Assembly (NCBI GenBank): GCA_964499235.1
Contig: CAZCKC010000002.1
Span: forward strand, 1 to 64,000
From: JAFGRR01 sp964499235
GTDB taxonomy: Bacteria > Planctomycetota > Phycisphaerae > UBA1845 > Fen-1342
Reading direction: 5' to 3'
DNA: 64,000 nucleotides
Shown here: piece after piece, positions 8,433 through 15,129 of the stretch
Position numbering within the stretch: the first letter of the stretch is position 1
Layout of the letters: every line of letters starts with the position of its first letter
The notes under the pieces: generated by a model
What the model was told of the DNA's origin: nothing
The model's input: only the letters and a program-made list of their open reading frames with translations
Databases searched by the model: none
Made by a program: the position numbers and the translations under genes

Positions 8433-8449
8433 TTCGGATATACTCCGAA
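8433..8449. repeat. 6-bp inverted repeat containing a -10-like TATACT upstream of phoU
   Basis: TTCGGA (8433-8438) and TCCGAA (8444-8449) flank TATAC; the sequence TATACT (8439-8444) inside it resembles a -10 box. It lies 60 bases before the phoU ATG. It may be an operator over an internal phoU promoter, but no convincing -35 is present. Confidence 0.35.
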
Positions 8450-8508
8450 TAGATGATCGCCGGCCGCAATCGGCGCAACTGCCGGCGGCGATTCGAGGAC
8501 CCGGATCC

Positions 8509-9168
8509 ATGACGGCCCACTTCGTGCAACAGCTCGACGACCTGCTGCGACAATCCCTGCGGATGGCGAGCCAGGTCGAGGACATGCTCCAGCAGGCCTG
8601 CGACGCCGTCTTCAGCGGCGACGCGGGGGCCGCGTTGGCCGTGATTGAGCGGGACCACGAGATCGATCACGCCGAAGTGCAGATCGAGACCGAGGTGATC
8701 CGGCTGCTGGCGCTCTTCCAGCCGGTAAGCGTCGACCTGCGGCGGCTGTGCACGATCCTGAAGGTGAACAACGAGCTCGAGAGCATTGCGGACTCGGCCG
8801 TCAACATTGCCGAGCGGGCCCGCCACCAGGTGATCCAGGACCTGGCCCGCGAGTCGATCGAGCTAAAGGAGTTGATCCCCGGCGTGCGGCAGGCGCTGCG
8901 CAAGGGCGTCGAGGCGTACGCCCGGGACAACGTCTCGCTCGCGTACGAGGTGCTCGGCGGCGATTCGGCGATCGACGCGCTTTACGCCCAGATCGTGCAG
9001 AACGCGGTGGCGGAGCCGAGCCGCTCGGCCGAGGGGATGGCCGCCCAGCTCGACCTGCTGTCGGTGGCGAAGAACCTCGAGCGGATCGCGGACGAGGCCG
9101 GCACGATCGCGAAGGAAGTGATCTTTTTGTCGACGGGCGAGATCATCCGGCACCGCGTGCACGGCTAG
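8509..9168 (+). CDS. phoU: Phosphate signalling/transport regulator PhoU
   Basis: 219 residues, all helical, made of two repeats of the PhoU three-helix bundle (about 10-105 and 115-210). Metal-binding acidic motifs are visible, such as ESIADSAVNIAER in the first repeat and NLERIADEAGTIAKEV in the second. PhoU links the Pst transporter to PhoR, holding the kinase in its phosphatase mode when phosphate is plentiful. ATG 8509 is preceded by GAGGAC. The 104-base gap from pstB is larger than the other gaps in this operon and contains an inverted repeat, so phoU may have its own promoter in addition to read-through. Confidence 0.93.
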   Translation: MTAHFVQQLDDLLRQSLRMASQVEDMLQQACDAVFSGDAGAALAVIERDHEIDHAEVQIETEVIRLLALFQPVSVDLRRLCTILKVNNELESIADSAVNIAERARHQVIQDLARESIELKELIPGVRQALRKGVEAYARDNVSLAYEVLGGDSAIDALYAQIVQNAVAEPSRSAEGMAAQLDLLSVAKNLERIADEAGTIAKEVIFLSTGEIIRHRVHG

Positions 9169-9238
9169 CGTCTCCGGGCTCCCCGGGGCCCGCCCCTACC
9201 CACCAAATGAATGCCTGTGAGGAACCCGCGTGTCGCGC

Positions 9239-10732
9239 TCAGGCGTGGGGGGCGGGGGTCGTGGCGGCCGGCTCCTGCTCGGCGGCTTGCTTGATACCGT
9301 TGAGCATCGTGTTGAAAACGACGCCGTGGAAGGGCGTCACCGCCCACCAGTAGAGGATGCCGGCGAGGCCGCGGGGCTTGAAGCGGGCGGTCTGGGTGAG
9401 GGTGCAGGCGTCGGGATCGGTGGCGAGCGGGTCGATGGCGAACTCGAGCAGGGCTTCGCCGGGGAGCTTCATCTCGGCGCGGAGGGCGAGCAGGCGGTCG
9501 GGCTGGATGTCGGTTACCCGCCAGAAGTCGAGGGCGTCGCCGAACTGGACGTGCTCGGGATCGCGGCGGCCACGACGCAGGCCGGGTCCACCGACGAGCC
9601 GGTCCATGACGCCCCGCAGCCGCCACATCCAGGCGGTGCCAAAGTAGCCGTTGGCGCCGCCGATGCGGCAGAGGGCGGTGAAGACCCGGGCGGCGGGCGC
9701 GGCCACGCGGGTTTGGCGTTGGTCTTCGTAGACGGTGCCGCCGGCCCAGTCGGGGTCGCCGGGGAGGACGCCGGCGTCGGACCAGGCGGTGGGGACACGG
9801 CGCTCGCGGGTGCGGACGACGGCTTCGCGGATAGCCTCGCGGACGGTGAGCAGGTTCTGCGGCATGAGCTCTTGGGCGCGGTGGTCGCCGCAGACGACGC
9901 GGTTGCGAAGGCCTTCGGCGAGCGGGCGGGCGATGCGGTGGCTGAGGGGCGTGACGAGGTGGATCCAGGCGGAACTGAGCCGGGGGGTAAGTACGGGGAC
10001 CGGGATGATCCAGCGGCGGCGGAGCTGGAGCTCTTCAGCCGCGGTCTGCATGAGGTCGTGGTAGTTGATGATGTCCGGTCCGCCGATGTCGATGGTCTCG
10101 TGGGTGGTGGTTTGGAGGTCGAGCGCGGCCACGAGGTAATCGAGCACATTGCGGATGGCGATGGGCTGGGATTCGGTACGGACCCAACGCGGGGTGATCA
10201 TGATCGGGAGGCGCTCGACGAGGTAGCGGAGGATCTCGAAGGAGGCGGATCCGGAGCCGATGATCATCGCGGCGCGGAGCACGGTGACGGGGACGCTGCC
10301 TTGGCGGAGCCCGGCTTCGACTTCGCGGCGGGAGGCGAGGTGCTCGCTGAGTCCAGGGCCGGTTTCGCCGAGGCCACCGAGGTAGATGATTCTTTCGAGG
10401 TCGGCGGCGGCGGCGGCGCGGGCGAAGATCGCGGCAAGGTGGCGATCGTGTTCGCGGTAGGACTCGCCGCGGGCCATCATCGAGTGGATGAGGTAGAAAG
10501 CGCTACGGCAGCCGGTCATGGCGGAGCTGAGGAGGGCTTCGTCCTCGGCATCGCCCGCGACGATTTCGAGATTGGAATGCTTTGACCAAGGACGGTCGTA
10601 AAGCTTTCTGGGTGAGCGTGAAAGACAGCGGACCTGGTGGCCGGCGTCGAGAAGGCGTGGGACCAAGCGGCCACCCACGTAACCACTGGCGCCGGTGACG
10701 AAGACCCGTTTGGTTGGCTCGATGGCCGACAA
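9239..10732 (-). CDS. NAD(P)-binding epimerase-like domain fused to DUF2867
   Basis: The likely start is TTG at 10732 (reads M-S-A-I-E-P-T-K-R-V-F), giving 497 residues; the frame is open further upstream but would then overlap the neighbouring gene by 70 bases. The N-terminal half is an atypical SDR/NmrA-like Rossmann domain beginning VFVTGASGYVGGRL, with YLIHSM and RIIYLGGLGE motifs. The C-terminal half (about 330-490) matches DUF2867, an SRPBCC-like domain with WRLRGVMDRLVGGPGLRRGRR and a membrane-proximal GILYWWAVTPFH. Such fusions are found in many bacteria but have no established substrate; a role in lipid or quinone metabolism is only a guess. Convergent with phoU. Confidence 0.8.
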   Translation of the reverse strand: MSAIEPTKRVFVTGASGYVGGRLVPRLLDAGHQVRCLSRSPRKLYDRPWSKHSNLEIVAGDAEDEALLSSAMTGCRSAFYLIHSMMARGESYREHDRHLAAIFARAAAAADLERIIYLGGLGETGPGLSEHLASRREVEAGLRQGSVPVTVLRAAMIIGSGSASFEILRYLVERLPIMITPRWVRTESQPIAIRNVLDYLVAALDLQTTTHETIDIGGPDIINYHDLMQTAAEELQLRRRWIIPVPVLTPRLSSAWIHLVTPLSHRIARPLAEGLRNRVVCGDHRAQELMPQNLLTVREAIREAVVRTRERRVPTAWSDAGVLPGDPDWAGGTVYEDQRQTRVAAPAARVFTALCRIGGANGYFGTAWMWRLRGVMDRLVGGPGLRRGRRDPEHVQFGDALDFWRVTDIQPDRLLALRAEMKLPGEALLEFAIDPLATDPDACTLTQTARFKPRGLAGILYWWAVTPFHGVVFNTMLNGIKQAAEQEPAATTPAPHA

Positions 10733-10761
10733 GGGCCTATCCCCGCGGGGAGAGCGGATGG

Positions 10762-11526
10762 TCAGGCCCTCGGTTTGCTGCGGACCGAAGAGACGCCGCC
10801 GTCGACGCCGATCACCTGGCCGGTGACCCAACTACTCTCTGATCCTAAGAGCCAGGCGACGACCAGGGCAACTTCGGTCGCTTCGCCGATGCGTCCGAGC
10901 GGGTGCATGGCGACGGAGGCCTTCAGCGAGGTCGCGTTGGCGGTGATGGGCTCGGTGAGCGGAGTTTTGACGAGACCCGGGGCGACGGCGTTCACGCGGA
11001 TACCGTTGCTGGCATAGGTGGCGGCGGCGGACTGGGCGAGACCGATGACGGCGCCCTTGGCGGCGGCGATGCCTTCGTGGTTGGGCAGGCCAACGCGGGC
11101 GGCGCAGGAAGCCATCAGGACAATCGCGCCGCCGGATTTGCGCATGGCGTTCGCGGCGGCGCGGACGACGGCGAAGGCTGAGGTCGCGTTAAGGCGCATG
11201 ACCTCATCGTAATCATCGGGGGTGGTCAGGTGTGCCGGCTTCAGCAGGATCGAGCCGACGAGGTTGGCGACGCCGTCGAGGCGGCCGCCCCACTCGACAG
11301 CCTGCGTGGTTGCCTTCTCGGCTTCGGCGAAGCTGGTGGCGTCGACGGCGAGGGTGGTTGCGTCCTTGCCTTCGGCGAGGTTGGCGAGCTTTTGCTCGTC
11401 ACGGCCGGCGAGGACGAGACGTGCGCCCTCGTTACTGAGGCGCTGAACGACTTCGCAGCCGATCCCGCCCGTGGCGCCGTAGATGAGATAGACGGGCTTG
11501 ACGGGGGTCGTTTCGGATTCGGCCAT
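10762..11526 (-). CDS. Short-chain dehydrogenase/reductase-like protein with altered catalytic tyrosine
   Basis: ATG at 11526 follows GGAG with good spacing and gives 254 residues. The cofactor loop is YGATGGIG (16-23), the structural Asn is N113 and the Ser is S140 in MASCAARVG. The usual YxxxK reads I153-A-A-A-K157, so the catalytic tyrosine is replaced by isoleucine while Lys157 is kept. Spacing Ser-to-Ile (13) is exactly that expected for Ser-to-Tyr, so this is a substitution and not a misalignment. NAD(P) binding is likely but classical reductase chemistry is doubtful. It lies 29 bases upstream of the DUF2867 fusion gene in the same direction, suggesting a two-gene operon. Confidence 0.85.
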   Translation of the reverse strand: MAESETTPVKPVYLIYGATGGIGCEVVQRLSNEGARLVLAGRDEQKLANLAEGKDATTLAVDATSFAEAEKATTQAVEWGGRLDGVANLVGSILLKPAHLTTPDDYDEVMRLNATSAFAVVRAAANAMRKSGGAIVLMASCAARVGLPNHEGIAAAKGAVIGLAQSAAATYASNGIRVNAVAPGLVKTPLTEPITANATSLKASVAMHPLGRIGEATEVALVVAWLLGSESSWVTGQVIGVDGGVSSVRSKPRA

Positions 11527-11599
11527 GGGGAGTCTCCGCTGGATTGGAGGGCCACCACGGGCGGGCACGGTAGAAGTCGTGCCGCGGCCCGGGGCCCGG

Positions 11600-11632
11600 A
11601 AAAACAAAAGCCCACGGCACCGCGCCGTGGGC
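11600..11632 (-). terminator. Rho-independent terminator after the DUF378 gene
   Basis: On the minus strand a perfect 9-bp stem (plus-strand arms 11610-11618 GCCCACGGC and 11624-11632 GCCGTGGGC, 5-base loop) is followed by a T-rich tract (complement of 11600-11609). It ends the DUF378 transcript and separates it from the SDR gene. Confidence 0.85.
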
Positions 11633-11686
11633 CCGATAGCTCACCAGGGGCGTAGAGATGAGCTATCGTGAAGTTTGTGCTGGTTG

Positions 11687-11905
11687 TCAGGCGATCGCGG
11701 GCTGCACGTGCCAGCGCTTTTGGATTGCGGGCACGCTGACGGCCTGGTAGATCGCGGCGAGACCGACGAGGACATACACGGCGGTCGCGATCACCGATTG
11801 GCCGAAGAGCAGCGCTACGACGTTAAGGTCGGCGACGCCCACCAGGCCCCAATTCAGCCCGCCGACTACCAGTAGGACGGCCGCGATCACATCGATGACT
11901 TTCAT
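11687..11905 (-). CDS. Small two-helix membrane protein of the DUF378 family
   Basis: 72 residues with two hydrophobic helices (about 3-28 and 36-58) and the family signature GGLNWGLVGV between them. DUF378 proteins are small inner-membrane proteins of unknown function, widespread in bacteria. The gene is monocistronic: a terminator follows 54 bases downstream, and upstream lies a minus-strand hairpin with a T-tract (11969-12060) that would sit in its leader. No partner gene hints at a role. Confidence 0.85.
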   Translation of the reverse strand: MKVIDVIAAVLLVVGGLNWGLVGVADLNVVALLFGQSVIATAVYVLVGLAAIYQAVSVPAIQKRWHVQPAIA

Positions 11906-11966
11906 GCGTTATCTCCATTGGAAGGCGTGGAAGCGGCGGAAATGCCTGCAACTCAGGCCAGGATAT

Positions 11967-12053
11967 TCAAAAAAAGGTGGTGTGCCGGAGGATGTGGCAT
12001 CCGAACCACATCACCGAGGCGAGCCAGCCGATCAACAGAAACCATTCCGACAC
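11967..12053 (-). CDS. Possible 28-residue hydrophobic peptide overlapping the leader hairpin
   Basis: From GTG 12053 to TGA 11967-11969 the minus strand encodes 28 residues with a 19-residue hydrophobic core, WFLLIGWLASVMWFGCHIL, which could span a membrane. There is no properly spaced Shine-Dalgarno (AGGTG directly abuts the GTG), and the stop codon lies in the T-tract of the hairpin. It may be a small membrane protein, a leader peptide or chance. Listed because of its hydrophobic profile next to another small membrane protein gene. Confidence 0.2.
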   Translation of the reverse strand: MSEWFLLIGWLASVMWFGCHILRHTTFF

Positions 12054-12060
12054 ACCACCT
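11969..12060 (-). terminator. Long hairpin with U-tract in the leader of the DUF378 gene (attenuator or small-RNA terminator)
   Basis: On the minus strand a 14-bp outer stem (arms 12060-12047 and 11988-11975, one G-U wobble) encloses 58 bases and is followed by seven T residues (11975-11969). An inner perfect 7-bp stem (11991-11997 with 12006-12012) lies inside. The wobble pair forms only in the minus-strand RNA and only that strand has the T-tract, so the structure belongs to minus transcription. It would end a short RNA 64 bases before the DUF378 start, or attenuate that gene. Confidence 0.6.
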
Positions 12061-12127
12061 GAATCGGGAGGCAGCCAAACGGCCGCCGGTCGACACGTTT
12101 TAACATTCGTTCAATTCGGTCATCTGA

Positions 12128-12155
12128 AGTATCGGGCGGTTTTGGCCGAAGTCAA
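12128..12155 (-). promoter_or_regulatory. Putative minus-strand promoter for the DUF378 leader RNA
   Basis: On the minus strand TTGACT (12155-12150), a 16-bp spacer and GATACT (12133-12128) resemble a sigma70 promoter. Transcription would begin near 12121 and reach the hairpin terminator after about 150 bases. The remaining region from here to 12208 shows no gene on either strand. Confidence 0.35.
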
Positions 12156-12208
12156 ATGGTGTGGCGATTTTTCTGCTCACGGAGTGAATTTCTGCGTGAA
12201 ATTGGGGG

Positions 12209-12238
12209 TTGCGGGGTTCAACCGGGCCGTGCTAGAAT
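12209..12238 (+). promoter_or_regulatory. Putative promoter of the CarH-like regulator gene
   Basis: TTGCGG (12209-12214), 18-bp spacer, TAGAAT (12233-12238). The same TAGAAT -10 hexamer recurs at 27259 and, on the minus strand, at 49749. The predicted transcript starts near 12245, about 33 bases before the ATG at 12278. Confidence 0.45.
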
Positions 12239-12277
12239 CGTTCAAATCGTTTATTGGGGCTCACAAGTGAAACGTGG

Positions 12278-13144
12278 ATGAAGACAGTTCTTTCACCGAA
12301 GGAGTTTGCGGAGGCGATCGGCGTCAGCGAATCCTCGATGAAGCGTTGGGCGGATGACGGGCTGTTGCGGGTAAGCCGCACGGCCGGCGGCCACCGGCGG
12401 ATCGCGCTCAGCGAGGCGATCCGGTTTGTGCGGGAGCGGAACGCGACGCTGGTAAAGCCGGATCTGCTTGGGCTGACGGACCTGCCGCAAGATCGCCCGC
12501 AGGACGTGGAGAGTGCCTCGGAGCGGCTGTTCCATTTTCTTCAGCGGGGGATGGCCCGAGAGGCACGGGGTCTGGTGCTGTCGCTCTATTTGAGCGGGAC
12601 GAGTGTCGCGGAGATCTGCGACGGGCCGATCCGCGTGTCGATGGCCCGGATTGGCGATCTTTGGCAGCACGATGATGCGGGGATCTTTGTCGAGCACCGG
12701 GCGACGGACATTTGCCTCCAGGCGTTGAACCAGCTGCGGATGACGGTTGAGCCGTCCGAGGGGACGCAGATCGCGATTGGCGGGGCGCCGGCGCGGGACC
12801 CTTACCTGCTGCCGTCACTGGCGGCGAGCACGGTGCTCAGCTCGGTCGGTTTCCGGGCGATCAACCTGGGAGCGGACACGCCGACGAGCGTCCTAATGCG
12901 AGCGGTTCAGCAGTACAGCCCGCGGCTGGTCTGGCTGTCGGTCAGCACGAGCCACGATCCGGCCGGGCTGTCCTCAGACCTGACGCGGTTTGCCGAGAAG
13001 CTGGCGTTGGATGCGCCGCACACGCACCTTGCCGTGGGGGGCCGGGCCACGCGGGTGCTCGAGCTGCCACAGGATCCGCGGACGCATGAAATCCAGTCGC
13101 TGGAACGGCTGGCGGCGTTGGGGCAGGAGCTGCTCGCACCGTAG
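12278..13144 (+). CDS. CarH/LitR-like MerR-family regulator with a B12-binding-type domain lacking the lower-ligand histidine
   Basis: 288 residues. N-terminal MerR/excisionase winged helix (about 4-52) with GVSESSMKRW and the wing RTAGGHRRI. The middle is a four-helix cobalamin-cap-like domain (about 75-155) containing W129-x9-E139-H140, the Wx9EH motif of AdoCbl photoreceptors such as CarH. The C-terminal Rossmann-like B12-binding domain (about 163-285) should carry DxHxxG but reads D174-P-Y-L-L-P, so the axial His is Tyr. CarH represses carotenoid or light-stress genes in the dark; whether this protein still binds cobalamin is open. ATG 12278 is chosen; TTG 12254 is an alternative in the same frame. 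No carotenoid or photolyase gene lies nearby. Confidence 0.8.
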   Translation: MKTVLSPKEFAEAIGVSESSMKRWADDGLLRVSRTAGGHRRIALSEAIRFVRERNATLVKPDLLGLTDLPQDRPQDVESASERLFHFLQRGMAREARGLVLSLYLSGTSVAEICDGPIRVSMARIGDLWQHDDAGIFVEHRATDICLQALNQLRMTVEPSEGTQIAIGGAPARDPYLLPSLAASTVLSSVGFRAINLGADTPTSVLMRAVQQYSPRLVWLSVSTSHDPAGLSSDLTRFAEKLALDAPHTHLAVGGRATRVLELPQDPRTHEIQSLERLAALGQELLAP

Positions 13145-13185
13145 CGGCGCCTGTCCCGAGCGGCACGGCGGCGGCTCCAGGCACG

Positions 13186-13797
13186 CTAACGCGAAACGAA
13201 ACGGCTGTTGCGCTCGGAGAAGCGCAACAGCGTATCGGCACCCGACGTGACGCCGATCCGAGGAGAGAGGGCAATATCGCCTTCAGGCAGTTGCGGGGCC
13301 TGGGCGATCCAAAGCCCCGCAGCGGGGATGAGCAAGCAGTTGTTCTGGTGGCGATCGATGGCGAATGCTTCGCAGAGGCGGGCGGGCCCGCGGGCGAGGT
13401 TGCGGTCTGTCGCGCGCGGTCGGCGCTGCTGCATCAGGGGAATCCCTTCAATCGGCTCGACCGCGCGTAGCAGGACTGCGCTGCCGCTGCCGGCGGGCTC
13501 GGTCACGACATTGCAGCACCAGCGGGCGTGAATGGCGTAGACGTAAGCGCGGCCGGGTGGGCCGAACATGGCCTGGTTACGCGGCTTCGGACCGCGGTAG
13601 GCGTGGCTGGGCGGGTCGCTGTGGGCGAGGTAGGCCTCGGTCTCGACGATGCGACCGACGACGCGGCCGGCGGACGTTTCCCGCACGAGGAGCTGGTTGA
13701 GGAGTTGTCGGGCGACAGTGATGACGAAGCGGTCGAAGGCCGCGGGCGGCCACGGGACGCATTCGTCGGCGTGCAGCCCGGAGGACCGGTCAATCAC
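13186..13797 (-). CDS. mpg: 3-methyladenine DNA glycosylase (AAG/Mpg family)
   Basis: 203 residues of the alkyladenine glycosylase family, which removes 3-methyladenine and related damaged purines by base flipping. Seen motifs: GRIVETEAYL with the catalytic Glu, SHAYRGPKPRNQAMFGPPG, and VYAIHARWCCNVVTEP, followed by AVLLRAVEP and LARGPARLCEAF, all in family order. The start is GTG 13797, which overlaps the upstream membrane-protein gene by 8 bases, so the two are coupled. Last gene of the minus-strand epimerase-lpxK cluster and convergent with the CarH-like gene. Confidence 0.9.
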   Translation of the reverse strand: MIDRSSGLHADECVPWPPAAFDRFVITVARQLLNQLLVRETSAGRVVGRIVETEAYLAHSDPPSHAYRGPKPRNQAMFGPPGRAYVYAIHARWCCNVVTEPAGSGSAVLLRAVEPIEGIPLMQQRRPRATDRNLARGPARLCEAFAIDRHQNNCLLIPAAGLWIAQAPQLPEGDIALSPRIGVTSGADTLLRFSERNSRFVSR

Positions 13798-14113
13798 GGC
13801 GGGCGAGAATCGCGGCGGTCAGGGAGAAGAGCTGGATCACGGTGGCGAAACCGAGCTTGACGAGGATCTGGTCGACGGCGACGCCGAACACCCAATCCGA
13901 GAGCGCCCACGCGAGCAGCGCGACAGTGAGGGCCTGGCCAATGGCGGAGATGTAGCGGGCCGCTGAGAACTCCTCGTAGCGTTCTTCGCGGGCGCCGTAC
14001 TCGAGCTGGGCGCGGATTTCGGCCAGGTGGGCCTCGATCCTGGCGAGATCAGGAGGGGCTTCGATATTGGGATCGGCCGGCATCTCCGGCGGTTGGCGGG
14101 GTTCGTCAGCCAC
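13790..14113 (-). CDS. Small two-helix membrane protein of unknown function
   Basis: 107 residues from a GTG start at 14113, preceded by an AGGGGG-rich Shine-Dalgarno. The N-terminal 45 residues are acidic and helical, and two membrane helices follow (about 57-76 and 81-103). The end, AAILARRD, is cytoplasmic by charge. I do not recognise the family. It lies between the unassigned lpxK-operon gene and mpg, and overlaps mpg by 8 bases. Confidence 0.7.
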   Translation of the reverse strand: MADEPRQPPEMPADPNIEAPPDLARIEAHLAEIRAQLEYGAREERYEEFSAARYISAIGQALTVALLAWALSDWVFGVAVDQILVKLGFATVIQLFSLTAAILARRD

Positions 14114-14145
14114 GGTGGCCCCCTTCTGCGGCAGCGGATCAGTGA

Positions 14146-15129
14146 CTACGTTTCTGCGAGTTGCTCCAGGACGGCCTGACGGAAGAGCGGCAGGAGGATC
14201 TCGTGCTGGCCGACGACGTTGTGGCCGAAGCCGGGCTTCACGGGCCGCGATACGACGTTCTGGCTCGGGCGATAGTGCCGCAGCATGTCGAAATTGGCGG
14301 TGTGCATGGCGTCGAGGTCAGCGCCGAGGTTCCGGGCGACGGAGACGGCCTTGAGGAAGACCTCGGGCATGATGACGGCCGAGCCCATGTTGATGTAGAC
14401 GCCGCCGGGCTGGCCGGGGGCGACGCTGCCGAGGTCGGCGACGACGCTGCAGAACGTGTGGAAGTCCTTGAGGGTGGCCGAGCCGATGGCCGCGCCGTCG
14501 GCGTCGGGATGCATGTGGACGGTATCGGTGCCGAGTGCGACGTGGACGGTGGCGGGGATCTCGTTGCGTCGCGCGGCGGCGAGGATACTCAGGTCGCCAT
14601 AGCGCGGGCGGTTCTCGTTGAGGATTTCGCCGACGGCGTGACCGAAGCCGAGGCCGGCGGCGCCGCGCTTGGCGGCGGTGTTCATGCGTTCGCAGGTTTC
14701 GTGCACCATGCCGAAGCTGCCGTCGCGGATGGTTTCGGCGACTTCCTCACTGGTGGCGCCGGTCTCGGCAAGCTCGATGTCGTGGATCGCCCCGGAGCCG
14801 TTAGTGGCGACGGCGGTGATCACGCCACGCTCGATGAGATCGACGACGAGCGGTGTGCAGCCGGTCTTGATCACGTGGCCGCCGTAGGCGAAGAGCACGG
14901 GTCGGCCGGCGCGGCGGGCGGCGACGACGGCCGTCACGATGGCCCGCAGCTCGCGCGTGCCGAGAAAGTTCGGCAACGTCGTCCACCACTGGCTGAAGCT
15001 GGCGCCGGGTTCGGGCGCGCGGCCGAGCGCGTCGACGGCGACCTTGTGAGCACGATCGTCGCGGGACATGAGTCGCAGGCGCGTCAGGTCCAGTGGGGCG
15101 TGCGTCGGTTGCGGGAGCGCGTCAGGCAC
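14146..15129 (-). CDS. Conserved enzyme-like protein, possibly related to deoxyhypusine synthase; function unassigned
   Basis: 327 residues from GTG 15129, which has GGAG with 6-base spacing and overlaps the lpxK stop by 8 bases. The sequence has a Rossmann-like core: YGGHVIKTGCTPLVVDLIERG, then VATNGSGAIHDIELAETG, and later GVYINMGSAVIMPEVFLKAV and a conserved TANFDMLRHYRP. The ATNGSGAIHD region and the overall order recall NAD-dependent deoxyhypusine-synthase-like proteins, but the match is weak and from memory. Bacteria generally lack the eIF5A substrate, so a different reaction would be expected. Its tight coupling to lpxK suggests an envelope-linked or merely co-regulated role. Cytoplasmic by sequence. 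Confidence 0.75.
   Translation of the reverse strand: MPDALPQPTHAPLDLTRLRLMSRDDRAHKVAVDALGRAPEPGASFSQWWTTLPNFLGTRELRAIVTAVVAARRAGRPVLFAYGGHVIKTGCTPLVVDLIERGVITAVATNGSGAIHDIELAETGATSEEVAETIRDGSFGMVHETCERMNTAAKRGAAGLGFGHAVGEILNENRPRYGDLSILAAARRNEIPATVHVALGTDTVHMHPDADGAAIGSATLKDFHTFCSVVADLGSVAPGQPGGVYINMGSAVIMPEVFLKAVSVARNLGADLDAMHTANFDMLRHYRPSQNVVSRPVKPGFGHNVVGQHEILLPLFRQAVLEQLAET

Noticed and set aside
11975..12060. Hairpin as a bacterial SRP (4.5S) RNA.
   Set aside because: Size and end pairing are similar, but the conserved GGAA tetraloop and internal loop bases of SRP RNA are not seen on either strand.
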